Source: Nitratireductor sp. ZSWI3
GTDB lineage: Bacteria > Pseudomonadota > Alphaproteobacteria > Rhizobiales > Rhizobiaceae
Assembly (NCBI RefSeq): GCF_024655565.1
Contig: NZ_JANKOF010000014.1
Coordinates: 1-64,000, forward strand
Direction: 5' to 3'
Length of the DNA: 64,000 nucleotides
Shown here: positions 51,007 through 60,590 of the stretch, in pieces
Layout: every line of letters starts with the position of its first letter
Numbering within the stretch: the stretch's first letter is position 1
Notes under the pieces: model-generated
Seen by the model: the letters and a program-made list of their open reading frames with translations, nothing else
Told to the model about the DNA's origin: nothing
Database searches by the model: none
Position numbers and translations under genes: made by a program

Positions 51007-51692
51007 TGGCCCATCTCCCGCGACCAGTTGATGGCGTTGACGTAGATCCCGAGCGGGTTGGCGCGCAGCCTCTCGGCGTCACGCGGTGGCTGGATGACGA
51101 TGGTCAGGATCGCCGTCCATCGCCCCGTCGTGGAGAGCTGGCCGTTCTCGTAGTGCCGCTCCGTCCAGGCGACGCGGAAGGAGTTCGGCGAAGCGCGAAT
51201 GACGCTGGAAACCTCCACCGCGATCTGCTGACGCCCGACCCGTGTGAACGGATCGTTGGCGCGGGCATAGTCGTTGAGCGCCAACGCGCCGCGATCAGTG
51301 GTGAACTCGTAAGCGCGCAGCCAGTTCTGGCGCACGATGATCGCGTCGGCCGGGATCGCGCGCACCTGCTCGATGAAGCGCGCCAAATGGAAGGCGATCT
51401 GCGGATCGCTCGGCTCGAAGCTGGCGTCCGCCGGTCCGACCGTATGCGCCTCGCCGAGATTGTCGACCTCGACGACCCAGGGCACGACATTGCCGGTCGT
51501 GGATTGCCAGACCAGGGCGCTTGCGAAGCCGCCGGACAGGATCAGGCAGCCGAACGCCATCAGACGCCAGTTGCGGGCCTGCACGCGGGCCGAGCCGATG
51601 CGTTCGTCCCAGACCTGGGCCGCGCGTTGATATGGCGTCTCTGGTTCAGGGGTTTTGCCGTAGTGGGTGGTGGATCGTTTGAAGAAGCTCAT
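51003..51692 (-). CDS. trbF: Conjugal transfer protein TrbF (VirB8-like)
   Basis: 229 aa. One N-terminal helix (WRLMAFGCLILSGGFASALV, about 43-62), then the periplasmic VirB8/TrbF domain: WVVEVDNLGEAHTVGPADAS, IAFHLARFIEQVRAIPADAI, VAWTERHYENGQLSTTGRWT, NPLGIYVNAINWSREM. Nucleates the inner-membrane complex. 4-nt overlaps with both neighbours. Confidence 0.95.
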   Translation of the reverse strand: MSFFKRSTTHYGKTPEPETPYQRAAQVWDERIGSARVQARNWRLMAFGCLILSGGFASALVWQSTTGNVVPWVVEVDNLGEAHTVGPADASFEPSDPQIAFHLARFIEQVRAIPADAIIVRQNWLRAYEFTTDRGALALNDYARANDPFTRVGRQQIAVEVSSVIRASPNSFRVAWTERHYENGQLSTTGRWTAILTIVIQPPRDAERLRANPLGIYVNAINWSREMGQ

Positions 51693-53041
51693 GAGCGATT
51701 CCCCTCAGAAAGATTGACAGAACTGGCGCCGCCGTGGCTGTCGCCCGAACGCACCGCATGCGCGGCGGCCTGGACGCCGTGGGAGAGACGCTGCGAGCGC
51801 TTCATGCGCTTCGCCCAGTCAGGCGCACCGTCCGTTGGTGCGGATGGAGCTACAGTGGATCCGGCTGTGCTGGCAGCGCCGCCCAGGCTTCCTCCTGTGG
51901 TCTCGAACGCCGACCGGGCGCCCGACTGGAAACTCTGTTTCATGCTGCCGGAAGCGCTGGACGCGGCGTGGCGCAAGGGTGACGTAGCGGCCCTCGCGCC
52001 GGTGCTCGCCACCGCACCGAGGCCTGATGCGACCCCGGCCGCGCCGGACTGACCGGCCGATCCGAGGCTGTAGGCCGTTGCCGCTACACCTGCGGCAGCG
52101 GCACCGCCGCGCGCGGTGGCGGCCGTACCGGAGAGCGCCATACCACCACCTCCGGCGGCGAGACCCGCGGCGCCCGCACCCGCCAGGGCAGCACCGCCCA
52201 CGGCAAGGCCCGTGCCGACGGCTGCACCCGCGCCAAGCTGCGGCCCGCCTGAGACGATGCCGTTGGCGATGCCCGGTCCGAAGATGCCTAGGCCGAGCAG
52301 CGACAGCGCCGCGAGCACCACGGCCATGGCCTCGTCGATCGTGGGGGTGACGCCGCCAAAGCCGGCGGTGAATTGCGAAAACAGGGTCGAGCCGATGCCG
52401 ATGATGACGGCGAGGACCAGCACCTTGATGCCGGAAGAGATGACGTTGCCGAGCACCCGTTCGGCCATGAAGGCGGTCTTGCCGAAGAGGCCGAAGGGAA
52501 TGAGGACGAACCCGGCGAGTGTCGTCAGCTTGAACTCGATCAGGGTAATGAAGAGCTGGATGGCGAGGATGAAGAAGGCGAGCAGGACCAACGCCCAGGC
52601 GAAGAGCAGGCAGGCGATCTGGATGAAGTTCTCGAAAAAGGCGACCCAGCCCATCAGGTCGGAAATGGATTCGAGCAAGGGTCGCGCCGCATCAAGACCG
52701 GTCTGGGCGACACGGCCCGGACGCATCAAGTCGGCGGCTGTGAAGCCGGTGCCCGAGGCCATCAGGCCAAGTCCGGCGAAGCTCTCGAAGACGATGCGGG
52801 CGAGATTGTTCCAGTTGCCGATGATATAGGCGAAGACACCGACGAAGAGGGTCTTCTTGACCAGCCGTGCGATGATGTCGTCGTCGGCGCCCCAGGACCA
52901 GAACAGTGCGGCGAGCGTCACGTCGATGACGATCAGCGTTGTCGCGATGAAGGCGACCTCGCCGCCAAGCAGGCCGAAACCGCTATCGATGTAGCTGGTG
53001 AAGACCCCCAGGAAGTTGTCGATGACGCCGGTGCCGCCCAT
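51689..53041 (-). CDS. trbL: Conjugal transfer protein TrbL (VirB6-like)
   Basis: 450 aa. Six to seven hydrophobic segments in residues 1-270 (GLLGGEVAFIATTLIVIDVT, LVKKTLFVGVFAYIIGNW, LLFAWALVLLAFFILAIQLF, SGIKVLVLAVIIGIGSTLFS), then a long Ala/Gly/Ser-rich tail to the C-terminus, typical of P-type TrbL. Polytopic core of the translocation channel. Confidence 0.95.
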   Translation of the reverse strand: MGGTGVIDNFLGVFTSYIDSGFGLLGGEVAFIATTLIVIDVTLAALFWSWGADDDIIARLVKKTLFVGVFAYIIGNWNNLARIVFESFAGLGLMASGTGFTAADLMRPGRVAQTGLDAARPLLESISDLMGWVAFFENFIQIACLLFAWALVLLAFFILAIQLFITLIEFKLTTLAGFVLIPFGLFGKTAFMAERVLGNVISSGIKVLVLAVIIGIGSTLFSQFTAGFGGVTPTIDEAMAVVLAALSLLGLGIFGPGIANGIVSGGPQLGAGAAVGTGLAVGGAALAGAGAAGLAAGGGGMALSGTAATARGGAAAAGVAATAYSLGSAGQSGAAGVASGLGAVASTGARAATSPLRHAASSASGSMKQSFQSGARSAFETTGGSLGGAASTAGSTVAPSAPTDGAPDWAKRMKRSQRLSHGVQAAAHAVRSGDSHGGASSVNLSEGNRS

Positions 53042-53047
53042 TACTCG

Positions 53048-53329
53048 TTATTCCTCGTCTCGGGATGCGGCATCGGACGGTGCGCGGCCGAGGAAACGAT
53101 CGCGGGTCTCGGCCCAGACCGCGAGACACTCGGTGTCGCGGACGGCCGCTTCGCCAAGCTGCTGGCAGCGGCGCTGTTCCGCGCGCAGCGGATCGACGGA
53201 GGGCGCAAACGCTGGCGCGGGAGCCGCTCGCGCGGGTTCGTCCTCGCGCGTCAACTCGATCACCGTCGCCGTGATGGCGAAGGCGACGAAGACGATCGCT
53301 CCTATCCGCGCCAGCGTCTTGCCCTCCAT
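53048..53329 (-). CDS. trbK: TrbK-alt entry-exclusion-type protein
   Basis: 93 aa from the Met at 53329 (53350 possible). MEGKTLARIGAIVFVAFAIT is a membrane anchor; the rest is a small periplasmic domain with two cysteines (RRCQQLGEAAVRDTECLAVW). This layout and place between trbJ and trbL match the alternative TrbK of alphaproteobacterial elements, thought to block entry of the same element. The sequence is weakly conserved in general. Confidence 0.85.
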   Translation of the reverse strand: MEGKTLARIGAIVFVAFAITATVIELTREDEPARAAPAPAFAPSVDPLRAEQRRCQQLGEAAVRDTECLAVWAETRDRFLGRAPSDAASRDEE

Positions 53330-53358
53330 CGCTCCCTCCTTTCCGGCCATCGGCCGCG

Positions 53359-54132
53359 TCAGTTGCCGCCTGTGTTGAACATCTGCGCGTTGCCCGGCTG
53401 GTAGCCGCTGCCGGGCGTCAGGAAGCGCTGGCGCTGCACACGTCCCTGTTCGGCAGCGGCGGTGCGTTCGGCGTCGGTCAGCGCCTGGGTGCGGCCATTG
53501 GCGGCAATGACGGCCGTGAGGTCGGATAGTTGCTGGGCCTGGAGTGCAAGGAGTTGATTGCCGGCTTGGGTCGCCTGTAGCGCGCCGGTCGCGCCTTGGC
53601 TTTGATCCACCAGCGCTTCCATCTGGGCGCGGTTCGTCTCGATATTGCCGACGACGCCGGCCTGGACCCGCATGGCATCCTGCAGGCCGCCGACAGTGTT
53701 TTCCCAGCGAGAGCGGGCATCGGCCACGAGCTGCTGCTCGGAGGCGCTCATGTCGATATTGGCGTATTTCTGCTGGAAGGCCTGGTCGATCTGCTGGACG
53801 TCGAAGGCGATGTTCTGTGCCTGCTGAAGCAGAGACTGCGTGCGGCCGACGGCCTGTTGAAGCTGCTGGAGCGACGAGTAAGGCAGGCTCGTCAGGTTGC
53901 GCGCCTGATTGATCAGCATCTGCGCCTGGTTCTGAAGCGACGTGATCTGGTTGTTGATCTGCTCGAGGGCGCGGGCTGCCTGCAGCACGTTCTGCGCATA
54001 GTTTGTCGGATCATAGACGATCCAAGCCGCCGAGGCTGGGGGCGCCAGCACCATCGGCAGCACGGCGACCGGTGCGGCGATCAGCGCGGCGGCAAAGCGG
54101 GCCGCGCGCGAACGGGATTTACGTGTCTTCAT
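53359..54132 (-). CDS. trbJ: Conjugal transfer protein TrbJ (VirB5-like)
   Basis: 257 aa from ATG 54132. Signal peptide AALIAAPVAVLPMVLAPPAS ends at ASAAW. The mature protein is helical: TNYAQNVLQAARALEQINNQ and LINQARNLTSLPYSSLQQLQ, then SQGATGALQATQAGNQLLAL. Periplasmic/pilus-tip protein of the P-type transfer system. Overlaps the trbE stop by 14 nt. The 54321 open-frame start is a shadow of trbE. Confidence 0.95.
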   Translation of the reverse strand: MKTRKSRSRAARFAAALIAAPVAVLPMVLAPPASAAWIVYDPTNYAQNVLQAARALEQINNQITSLQNQAQMLINQARNLTSLPYSSLQQLQQAVGRTQSLLQQAQNIAFDVQQIDQAFQQKYANIDMSASEQQLVADARSRWENTVGGLQDAMRVQAGVVGNIETNRAQMEALVDQSQGATGALQATQAGNQLLALQAQQLSDLTAVIAANGRTQALTDAERTAAAEQGRVQRQRFLTPGSGYQPGNAQMFNTGGN

Positions 54133-56584
54133 GGTCAGTCTCCTTCTGGGGCTGGGGGGTGAGATTGCTGAGATCGGGAATGAGATCGGCCGCCCAGTCG
54201 GCACCGCGCTCGCGCAGCCAGGCGGCGAGAAAGTCCATGCGGCCATGTTCGGCGAAGATGCGGGCGATGGCGGTCTGATCGGTCTTGGCGGAGGTGGCGC
54301 AGAGCGCCAGCGCCACTTCATTCAGCTCCAGCTCAAAGAGCCGGTTGCCGCGCCGCGACTGGCAGTAGTACTCGCGCTTGGGCGTGGACCGCGCGAGGAT
54401 CTCGATCTGGCGATCGTTGAGGCCGAAGCGCCGATAGATCGTGGTGATCTGCGGCTCGATCGCGCGCTCGTTCGGGAGCAGCAACCGTGTCTGGCAGCTC
54501 TCGATGATGGCCGGCGCGATGGCCGAGCCATCGATGTCGCTGAGGCTCTGCGTGGCGAAGACGACGGAGGCGTTCTTCTTTCTGAGCGTCTTCAGCCATT
54601 CGCGGAGCTGGCCTGCAAAGCCTTCGTCATCAAGCGCCAGCCAGCCCTCGTCGATGATGATAAGGGTCGGCGATCCGTCGAGCCGGTCCTCGATGCGATG
54701 GAAGAGATAGGCGAGGACCGCGGGCGCCGCGCCGGTGCCGATTAGCCCTTCGGTCTCGAAGGCCTGGACGGTCGCCTCGCCGAGATGCTCGGACTCGGCA
54801 TCGAGCAGGCGTCCATAGGCGCCGCCGACGCAATAGGGCCTGAGCGCCTGCTTCAGGTTATTGGACTGGAGTAGCACGGCCAAGCCGGTGATCGTGCGTT
54901 CCACGGCAGGGGCCGAGGCGAGCGAAGTCAGCGCCGTCCAGAGATGTTCCTTCACCTCCGGGGTAATCTCGACGCCTTCGCGCATCAGGATCGCCACGAC
55001 CCAGTCGGCAGCCCAGGCGCGCTCCGCCGTCTCTTCGAGACGTGAGAGCGGCTGCAGCGCGACGCTCTGCTCATCGCCTTCGGTCAGGCCGCCGCCCAGA
55101 TCATGCCAGTCGCCGCCCATCGCGAGCGCGGCGGCGCGGATCGAGCCTCCGAAGTCGAAGGCAAAGACCTGGGCGCCGGCATAGCGGCGGAACTGCAGCG
55201 CCATCAGCGCGAGCAGCACGGATTTGCCCGCGCCGGTTGGGCCGACGACGAGCGTGTGTCCGACATCGCCGACATGAAGGGAAAACCGGAACGGGGTAGA
55301 GCCCTCGGTCTTGCCGAACAGCAATGGGGGCGCTGCAAGATGCTCGTCCCGTTCCGGCCCCGCCCACACGGCACTGAGGGGGATCATGTGGGCGAGATTG
55401 AGCGTGGAGATCGGCGGCTGGCGGACATTGGCGTAGACATGTCCGGGGAGCGATCCGAGCCACGCATCGACGGCGTTGATCGTCTCGGGCATCGCGGTGA
55501 AGTCGCGGCCCTGGATGACCTTCTCGACCAGACGCAGCTTCTCGTCGGCGACGCGCGGGTCGGCGTCCCACACTGTCACCGTGGCGGTGACGTAGGCGAC
55601 ACCGGCATAGTCCGCGCCGAGCTCCTGCAGGGCGAGATCGGCATCAGCGGCCTTGTTCGACGCGTCGGTGTCGACCAGAACCGAGGCCTCGTTGGTCATC
55701 ACCTCCTTGAGGATCGCCGCGATCGACTTGCGCTTGGCGAACCACTGGCGCCGGATGCGGGTCAGAAGCTTGGTCGCGTCGGTCTTGTCCATCAGGATGG
55801 CGCGGGTCGACCAGCGGTAGGGAAAGGCGAGCCGGTTAAGTTCGTCGAGCAGGCCGGGCGTGGTCGCCGTCGGAAATCCGGTGATCGTCAGGACGCGCAG
55901 ATGCTCGTCGCCGAGCCGAGGTTCGAGCCCTCCGGCGAGCGGCTGATCGGCGAGCAGCGCGTCCAGATACATGGGCGTCTCGGGGACGCGGACACGGTGA
56001 CGCTTGGTGGAGACGCAACCATGGAGGTAGGTCAGCGTCTCGGCATCATCGAGCCAGCGGCATTCGGGCATGAAGGCATCGACCAGGCGGAGCACGCGGT
56101 CGGTGCGGTCGGCGAAGCCCGTCAGCACTTCGTGCGGATCGACGCCCTTGGTCTCGCGGCCCTCATAGAGCCAGCTCTCGGCGCGCGCGGCGTCCTCGGC
56201 CGGTGGCAGATAGGTGAAGGTCAGGAAATAGCTCGACTCGAAATGCGTCCCCGCTTCTTCGAAGCTTGCCTTGCGCTCGGCGTCGACCAGCGCGGAGGCG
56301 GCATCAGGAAAGCGGCTGTCGGGATAGAGGTTTGAGGGGTGGCGCTGCGCCTCGACGAAGATCGCCCAGCCCGAGCCGAGACGGCGGAAGGCGTTGTTCA
56401 GGCGGCCCGCGACGGCAATCAGTTCCGCCGGGACCGCGGAATCGAGATCCGGCCCCCTGAAGCGCGCCGTGCGCTGGAAACTGCCATCCTTGTTGAGGAC
56501 GATGCCCTGGCCGACGAGGGCCACCCACGGCAGGTAATCGGCGAGCCGGGTGTTGCGGTTGCGGTATTCGGCGAGGTTCATCAT
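54119..56584 (-). CDS. trbE: Conjugal transfer ATPase TrbE (VirB4-like)
   Basis: 821 aa (MMNLAEYRNRNTRLADYLPW, start 56584 or 56581). Walker A VVGPTGAGKSVLLALMALQF (about 450), Walker B TLIIIDEGWLALDDEGF (about 640), C-terminal RNGRDxxx-like NASVVFATQSLSDIDGSAIA. Energises pilus assembly and substrate transfer. Follows trbD by 16 nt. Normal family length, no lesion. Confidence 0.97.
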   Translation of the reverse strand: MMNLAEYRNRNTRLADYLPWVALVGQGIVLNKDGSFQRTARFRGPDLDSAVPAELIAVAGRLNNAFRRLGSGWAIFVEAQRHPSNLYPDSRFPDAASALVDAERKASFEEAGTHFESSYFLTFTYLPPAEDAARAESWLYEGRETKGVDPHEVLTGFADRTDRVLRLVDAFMPECRWLDDAETLTYLHGCVSTKRHRVRVPETPMYLDALLADQPLAGGLEPRLGDEHLRVLTITGFPTATTPGLLDELNRLAFPYRWSTRAILMDKTDATKLLTRIRRQWFAKRKSIAAILKEVMTNEASVLVDTDASNKAADADLALQELGADYAGVAYVTATVTVWDADPRVADEKLRLVEKVIQGRDFTAMPETINAVDAWLGSLPGHVYANVRQPPISTLNLAHMIPLSAVWAGPERDEHLAAPPLLFGKTEGSTPFRFSLHVGDVGHTLVVGPTGAGKSVLLALMALQFRRYAGAQVFAFDFGGSIRAAALAMGGDWHDLGGGLTEGDEQSVALQPLSRLEETAERAWAADWVVAILMREGVEITPEVKEHLWTALTSLASAPAVERTITGLAVLLQSNNLKQALRPYCVGGAYGRLLDAESEHLGEATVQAFETEGLIGTGAAPAVLAYLFHRIEDRLDGSPTLIIIDEGWLALDDEGFAGQLREWLKTLRKKNASVVFATQSLSDIDGSAIAPAIIESCQTRLLLPNERAIEPQITTIYRRFGLNDRQIEILARSTPKREYYCQSRRGNRLFELELNEVALALCATSAKTDQTAIARIFAEHGRMDFLAAWLRERGADWAADLIPDLSNLTPQPQKETDHEDT

Positions 56585-56600
56585 TGCCCTGCGCTCCCCT

Positions 56601-56882
56601 TCAGACGGTCAGATGCGCGGGAATGCGCAGATGGCGGCGGCCAACCTCGACGAAGAGCGGGTCGCGCTTGGCCACCCAGACCGCCGCGATATGTCCGATC
56701 GCCCATATCGCGATGCCGACCAGCCAGAGCCGCAGGCCGAGACCGACTGCCCCGGCGAGCGTGCCGTTCATGATGGCGATCGCGCGGGGTGCTCCGCCCA
56801 GCAGGATCGGTTCGGTCAGTGCCCGGTGAACGGGAACCGAAAAGCCGAGGAGCTCCCCGCTCTGTCCGTCCTCGCCTGCCAT
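56601..56882 (-). CDS. trbD: Conjugal transfer protein TrbD (VirB3-like)
   Basis: 93 aa: GFSVPVHRALTEPILLGGAP is the VirB3 signature, then a hydrophobic stretch (TLAGAVGLGLRLWLVGIAIW-AIGHI) and WVAKRDPLFVEVGRRHLRIP. Inner-membrane component acting with TrbE. Start overlaps the trbC stop by 1 nt (TGATG). Confidence 0.95.
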   Translation of the reverse strand: MAGEDGQSGELLGFSVPVHRALTEPILLGGAPRAIAIMNGTLAGAVGLGLRLWLVGIAIWAIGHIAAVWVAKRDPLFVEVGRRHLRIPAHLTV

Positions 56883-57214
56883 CAGACCAAGGCCCCGCCA
56901 CCGAAGGAAAAGAAGGACAGGAAGAAGGAGCTGGCCGCGAAGGCGATCGACAGACCGAAGACGATCTGGATCAGGCGCCGGAAGCCCCCGGAGGTGTCAC
57001 CGAAGGCGAGCGTCAGGCCGGTGATGATAATGATGATGACGGCGATGATCTTGGCGACCGGTCCCTCGATGGATTCGAGGATGGACTGAAGCGGCGCCTC
57101 CCAGGGCATGGAGGAGCCGGAGGCGTGCGCGGCGGGTGCCGTCATCATGGCGATGACTGTGACCGACGCGGCGGTCACCAGTCTCTGGCGGGTTTTATGC
57201 AGGGGCTGGTTCAT
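56882..57214 (-). CDS. trbC: Conjugal transfer pilin TrbC (VirB2-like)
   Basis: 110 aa. Signal-like N-terminus ends at AAHAS, then SMPWEAPLQSILESIEGPVA, and two long hydrophobic helices (IIAVIIIIITGLTLAF and IVFGLSIAFAASSFFLSFFS). Pilin subunit precursor; TrbC pilins are typically cyclised after processing. Overlaps the trbB 3' end by 20 nt. Confidence 0.95.
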   Translation of the reverse strand: MNQPLHKTRQRLVTAASVTVIAMMTAPAAHASGSSMPWEAPLQSILESIEGPVAKIIAVIIIIITGLTLAFGDTSGGFRRLIQIVFGLSIAFAASSFFLSFFSFGGGALV

Positions 57215-58220
57215 GGGAGTTTTCCTTCGAGGTTGCGGTGGGAAGAGTTGTGTCCGGAGCCTCCATCGCTCTGACGACGCGATAGTCGCCTGCGGGGTCG
57301 AGTCCCTCGACGCGGGCGAGTTCCGAGAGACGGCGTACGGAGCCGCGTCCCGACAGCACGGCCACGAGATCGATGGTTTCCGCGATCAGCGCGCGCGGGA
57401 CGGTGACGACGGCTTCCTGGATGAGCTGTTCAAGACGGCGCAGCGCACCGAGCGCCGTGCCTGCGTGGATGGTGCCGACGCCGCCCGGATGGCCGGTTCC
57501 CCAGGCCTTGAGGAGATCGAGCGCCTCACTGCCACGAACCTCGCCGATGGGGATGCGGTCGGGCCGCAAACGGAGCGACGAACGGACGAGATCGGAGAGC
57601 GAAGCGACGCCGTCTTTGGTCCGCATGGCGACGAGGTTCGGCGCGGCGCATTGCAACTCGCGCGTATCCTCGATGATGACGACGCGGTCGGCGGTCTTCG
57701 CCACTTCGGCCAGGAGCGCATTGGTGAGCGTGGTCTTGCCGGTCGACGTGCCGCCTGCAACGAGGATGTTGGCGCGCGCGGCGACGCCAGTCCGCAATGC
57801 CGATGCCTGCTCGGCCGTCATGATGCCGGCGGCGACATAGTCGTCGAGCGAAAACACCGCGACGGCCGGTTTGCGGATCGCGAAGGCCGGCGCCGCCACG
57901 ACCGGCGGCAGAAGCCCCTCGAACCGCTCCCCCGTTCCGGGCAGCTCCGCCGAGACGCGAGGGCTTCCTGTATGAACCTCCGCACCGACATGGTGGGCGA
58001 CCAGACGGATGATGCGTTCGCCGTCTTCCGACGACAGGTGCTCGCCCGTATCGGAGAGGCCCTCGGAGAGACGGTCGATCCAGAGCCGCCCATCGGGGTT
58101 CAGCATTACCTCGACGACGCCGGGGTCCTCCAGAAAGGCCGCGATGGCCGGACCGAGCGCGGTGCGCAGCATTCGCGCGCCGCGTGCGATCCCTTCCGAA
58201 TTGTGATGTGAGTCTGCCAT
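57195..58220 (-). CDS. trbB: Conjugal transfer ATPase TrbB (VirB11-like)
   Basis: 341 aa. Walker [21 protein letters not shown] (about 153-172), Asp box [20 protein letters not shown], Walker B region [20 protein letters not shown], His box [20 protein letters not shown]. Hexameric traffic ATPase. First gene of the trb operon; its promoter should lie in 58221-58438, a region now bordering cargo. Confidence 0.97.
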   Translation of the reverse strand: MADSHHNSEGIARGARMLRTALGPAIAAFLEDPGVVEVMLNPDGRLWIDRLSEGLSDTGEHLSSEDGERIIRLVAHHVGAEVHTGSPRVSAELPGTGERFEGLLPPVVAAPAFAIRKPAVAVFSLDDYVAAGIMTAEQASALRTGVAARANILVAGGTSTGKTTLTNALLAEVAKTADRVVIIEDTRELQCAAPNLVAMRTKDGVASLSDLVRSSLRLRPDRIPIGEVRGSEALDLLKAWGTGHPGGVGTIHAGTALGALRRLEQLIQEAVVTVPRALIAETIDLVAVLSGRGSVRRLSELARVEGLDPAGDYRVVRAMEAPDTTLPTATSKENSHEPAPA

Positions 58221-58438
58221 CCGATCCCCGAATCCAACGGGGACAAACAGGCGATCCCCATGCGGGGGTGATTAAAAGAGCCTGATCTAGGGCCGATACA
58301 ACAAGGAATTAGCGGCGTCGCAGCCTAGCGTGCAAAGACAGGGAGTCGGCGGCATCCAAACAGCTTGAGCCCGATCTTGGTGACGCATCAGCAGGTCCCG
58401 CCTCAGGGGAGCCGTGAGGCAGAAACCAACCGAAATGC

Positions 58439-58924
58439 TCATTCTGCGCAAAGGGCAAATACGAAGGCGGCGAGCGCTATCATCGACGCCAACGTTCGTA
58501 CATGATTCCAGATGGTCCAGTCGCGCAGGTAGCGCGTCCAGAGTTCCGCGGCCTCGACGCTGGAGGGCTCTACAGCCGCCAGCGCATCGTTCAACGGCAC
58601 GTTGAAGGCGACCGTAACCACGAACATGCCTAGGACATAGATGACACCGCCCGCGAGCAACGCGGTTGCTCCCGGTTCTCCCCACCAAAGGAAGCCGAGA
58701 ACGGCAAGTGAAGCCGCCGCCAGTGTCGTCCCTAAGAACACGGGCATGAACAGGGACCGCACGATTGCTGCATCGACCGCGTTCATCGCCGCGATCCCCG
58801 TTGCCTGGTCGAGTCGGCCGAGGGCTGTCATGACGAAGGCGGAAAACGCGAAGTAGACGCCGGCAAGCAATCCGCTACCGAGAATCGAAAACCACAGCAA
58901 AGCGGGCATGAGGAACTGGCGCAT
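58439..58924 (-). CDS. DUF1772 (anthrone oxygenase-like) membrane protein
   Basis: 161 aa with four hydrophobic helices: ALLWFSILGSGLLAGVYFAF, TTLAAASLAVLGFLWWGEPG, GVIYVLGMFVVTVAFNVPLN-DALAAVEPSS, ASMIALAAFVFAL. NVPLND is the DUF1772 signature. Related proteins include anthrone oxygenases, but most are uncharacterised. 3 nt after the NmrA-like gene stop, so co-transcribed with it. Confidence 0.9.
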   Translation of the reverse strand: MRQFLMPALLWFSILGSGLLAGVYFAFSAFVMTALGRLDQATGIAAMNAVDAAIVRSLFMPVFLGTTLAAASLAVLGFLWWGEPGATALLAGGVIYVLGMFVVTVAFNVPLNDALAAVEPSSVEAAELWTRYLRDWTIWNHVRTLASMIALAAFVFALCAE

Positions 58925-58927
58925 GGT

Positions 58928-59752
58928 TCAACTCCCCCAGATGCCTGTTGCGGCCGCAACACGGGCGAAGTCTGAAAAATCGCGCGCCGGACGACCGAGC
59001 GCCTGCTCAACGCCATTCATGACCGGGCTATTGCGGCCGTCGAGCACGACCGTGAAGAGGTCTTCCAACAGCGCGACATAATCCTCGGGGATCTCGGCCG
59101 CGCGCATACCGTCGGCAAACGCCCGCAGAGAGATCTCTGTATAGCGAATTGGTCGACCGACGGCGCGCTCGATCTCTGCTACGGCTTCAGCGAAGGTCAA
59201 CGCACGTGGTCCCGTCAACTCGTAGAGTGTGTTCACATGGCGCTCGTTCGTCAGCGCTTCGACCACCACATCGGCGATATCGTCTGCGTCGACGAACGGC
59301 TCCGGAACCTCTCCGACCGGTAGCGCGATTTCGCCGGCCAACACTCCGTCGATCAGGTAGCCCTCGGAGAAGTTCTGGTTAAACCAACTCGCGCGAACAA
59401 CGGTCCAGGCAAGGCCGGATTTGCACAATGCCTCTTCCGCTGCCTGCGCTGCCGGCTCGCCGCGGCCGGATAGCAGCACGATCTGTTCAAGGCCCTTCGT
59501 TCTCGCGAGATCGCTCAAATGACCGATTGCCTCGGCCGATCCTTCGACCGCCAGATCAGGTTGAAAGGTTACATAGGCTCGGGACACTCCATCCAACGCG
59601 GCACTCCACGTCTCCGGTCGCGTCCAATCGAACGGGATCTGCGTGGAGCGTGAGGCCGGGCGGGTTTCGATCCCTCGTGATCGAAGGCGCGCATCGACAC
59701 GGCCACCGGTCTTTCCGGTTCCGCCGATGATGAGAACGGGAAGCTTGGACAT
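58928..59752 (-). CDS. NmrA-like NAD(P)-binding protein
   Basis: 274 aa from ATG 59752; earlier in-frame starts cross the operator. PVLIIGGTGKTGGRVDARLR is the atypical SDR GxxGxxG cofactor motif; GLAWTVVRASWFNQNFSEGY and PVGEVPEPFVDADDIADVVV follow the NmrA/azoreductase-like group. Divergent from tetR at 59848; likely a quinone or azo reductase or a redox sensor. Confidence 0.92.
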   Translation of the reverse strand: MSKLPVLIIGGTGKTGGRVDARLRSRGIETRPASRSTQIPFDWTRPETWSAALDGVSRAYVTFQPDLAVEGSAEAIGHLSDLARTKGLEQIVLLSGRGEPAAQAAEEALCKSGLAWTVVRASWFNQNFSEGYLIDGVLAGEIALPVGEVPEPFVDADDIADVVVEALTNERHVNTLYELTGPRALTFAEAVAEIERAVGRPIRYTEISLRAFADGMRAAEIPEDYVALLEDLFTVVLDGRNSPVMNGVEQALGRPARDFSDFARVAAATGIWGS

Positions 59753-59777
59753 GGGGATTTCCTTTCGCTCGAAAAAC

Positions 59778-59821
59778 ACGAGTAAATCTCGTATTTGCAA
59801 AAAGCGATAAACTCTCGTATT
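59778..59821. promoter_or_regulatory. TetR operators between NmrA and tetR genes
   Basis: Inverted repeat ACGAG-TAAAT-CTCGT (59778-59792) and two exact direct copies of TCTCGTATT (59787-59795, 59813-59821). They lie in the 95-nt divergent region, so one TetR can silence both genes. Confidence 0.55.
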
Positions 59822-59847
59822 CATGATGTCAAGCTCTGCTGGAGAAC

Positions 59848-60510
59848 ATGATGTCGGGACGGAGTCCGAAACACGATCAGGCACAGTCGATGACGGAGGC
59901 CAGACGGATCGTCAGGCTCGTCCCGACGCAGAAGCGCAGCCGCGAGCGCTTCGAGCGTATCTTGGCGTGTGCACTTGAGGTTATGGCGGAAAAGGGCAGT
60001 GACGCCTTCAAGATGAGCGATATCGTGGAACGCACAGGGATCGCGTTCGGCTCGCTCTATCAATATTTCCCCGACAAGACGGCGATCATCGGAACGCTGG
60101 CCGAGCGCTACAACGCGATCGGCCATGAGTGCGTGCAAAAAGAGCTCTCGGCGTTGATGACGCCATCTGACCTCCACAGCGTGCTGTGCGGGATAACTGA
60201 CAGCTACTACCAGTTCTTCATCGATGAACCGGCCGTTCGCGACATCTGGCAGGCGACCCAGGCCGATCGCGTGTTGCAACAGCTTGACGAGGAGGACGGT
60301 GCCTTTCTATCGGATATGCTCGGCAGTGCCTTGGGAAGGATCGCCCCTGACACCGCCACGGTCTCGCTGTCCGACTTCTCTCAAGTCGTGATGGTGCTCA
60401 TCGCAGGCGCCGTCCGTCATGCTATTTCCTTGCCGCCGAAGGACGGCCGGCGGGTCCTCAACCTGTTCAAGCGGATGCTGCCGAAGGATCTGTCGTTATT
60501 GACGTCCTAG
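59848..60510 (+). CDS. TetR/AcrR-family regulator
   Basis: 220 aa. HTH after a basic tail: ILACALEVMAEKGSDAFKMS with IVERTGIAFGSLYQYFPDKT. C-terminal ligand domain VRDIWQATQADRVLQQLDEE. Ribosome site GGAG at 59841-59844 supports ATG 59848. Probably governs the divergent NmrA-DUF1772 pair. Confidence 0.94.
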   Translation: MMSGRSPKHDQAQSMTEARRIVRLVPTQKRSRERFERILACALEVMAEKGSDAFKMSDIVERTGIAFGSLYQYFPDKTAIIGTLAERYNAIGHECVQKELSALMTPSDLHSVLCGITDSYYQFFIDEPAVRDIWQATQADRVLQQLDEEDGAFLSDMLGSALGRIAPDTATVSLSDFSQVVMVLIAGAVRHAISLPPKDGRRVLNLFKRMLPKDLSLLTS

Positions 60511-60590
60511 CTTGCCGAACCAAGCGCCTATGTCTGCAAGGCAATGCCGCCTGTTCCGGTCAACGTTCGCTCAGACGAAAGCCTTTGTGC

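Noticed and set aside
48950-58211. Long rightward ORFs (340-410 codons) opposite trbI, trbL, trbE and trbB
   Set aside because: Arg/Asp/Gly-rich antisense shadows of the trb genes, without starts or domains.
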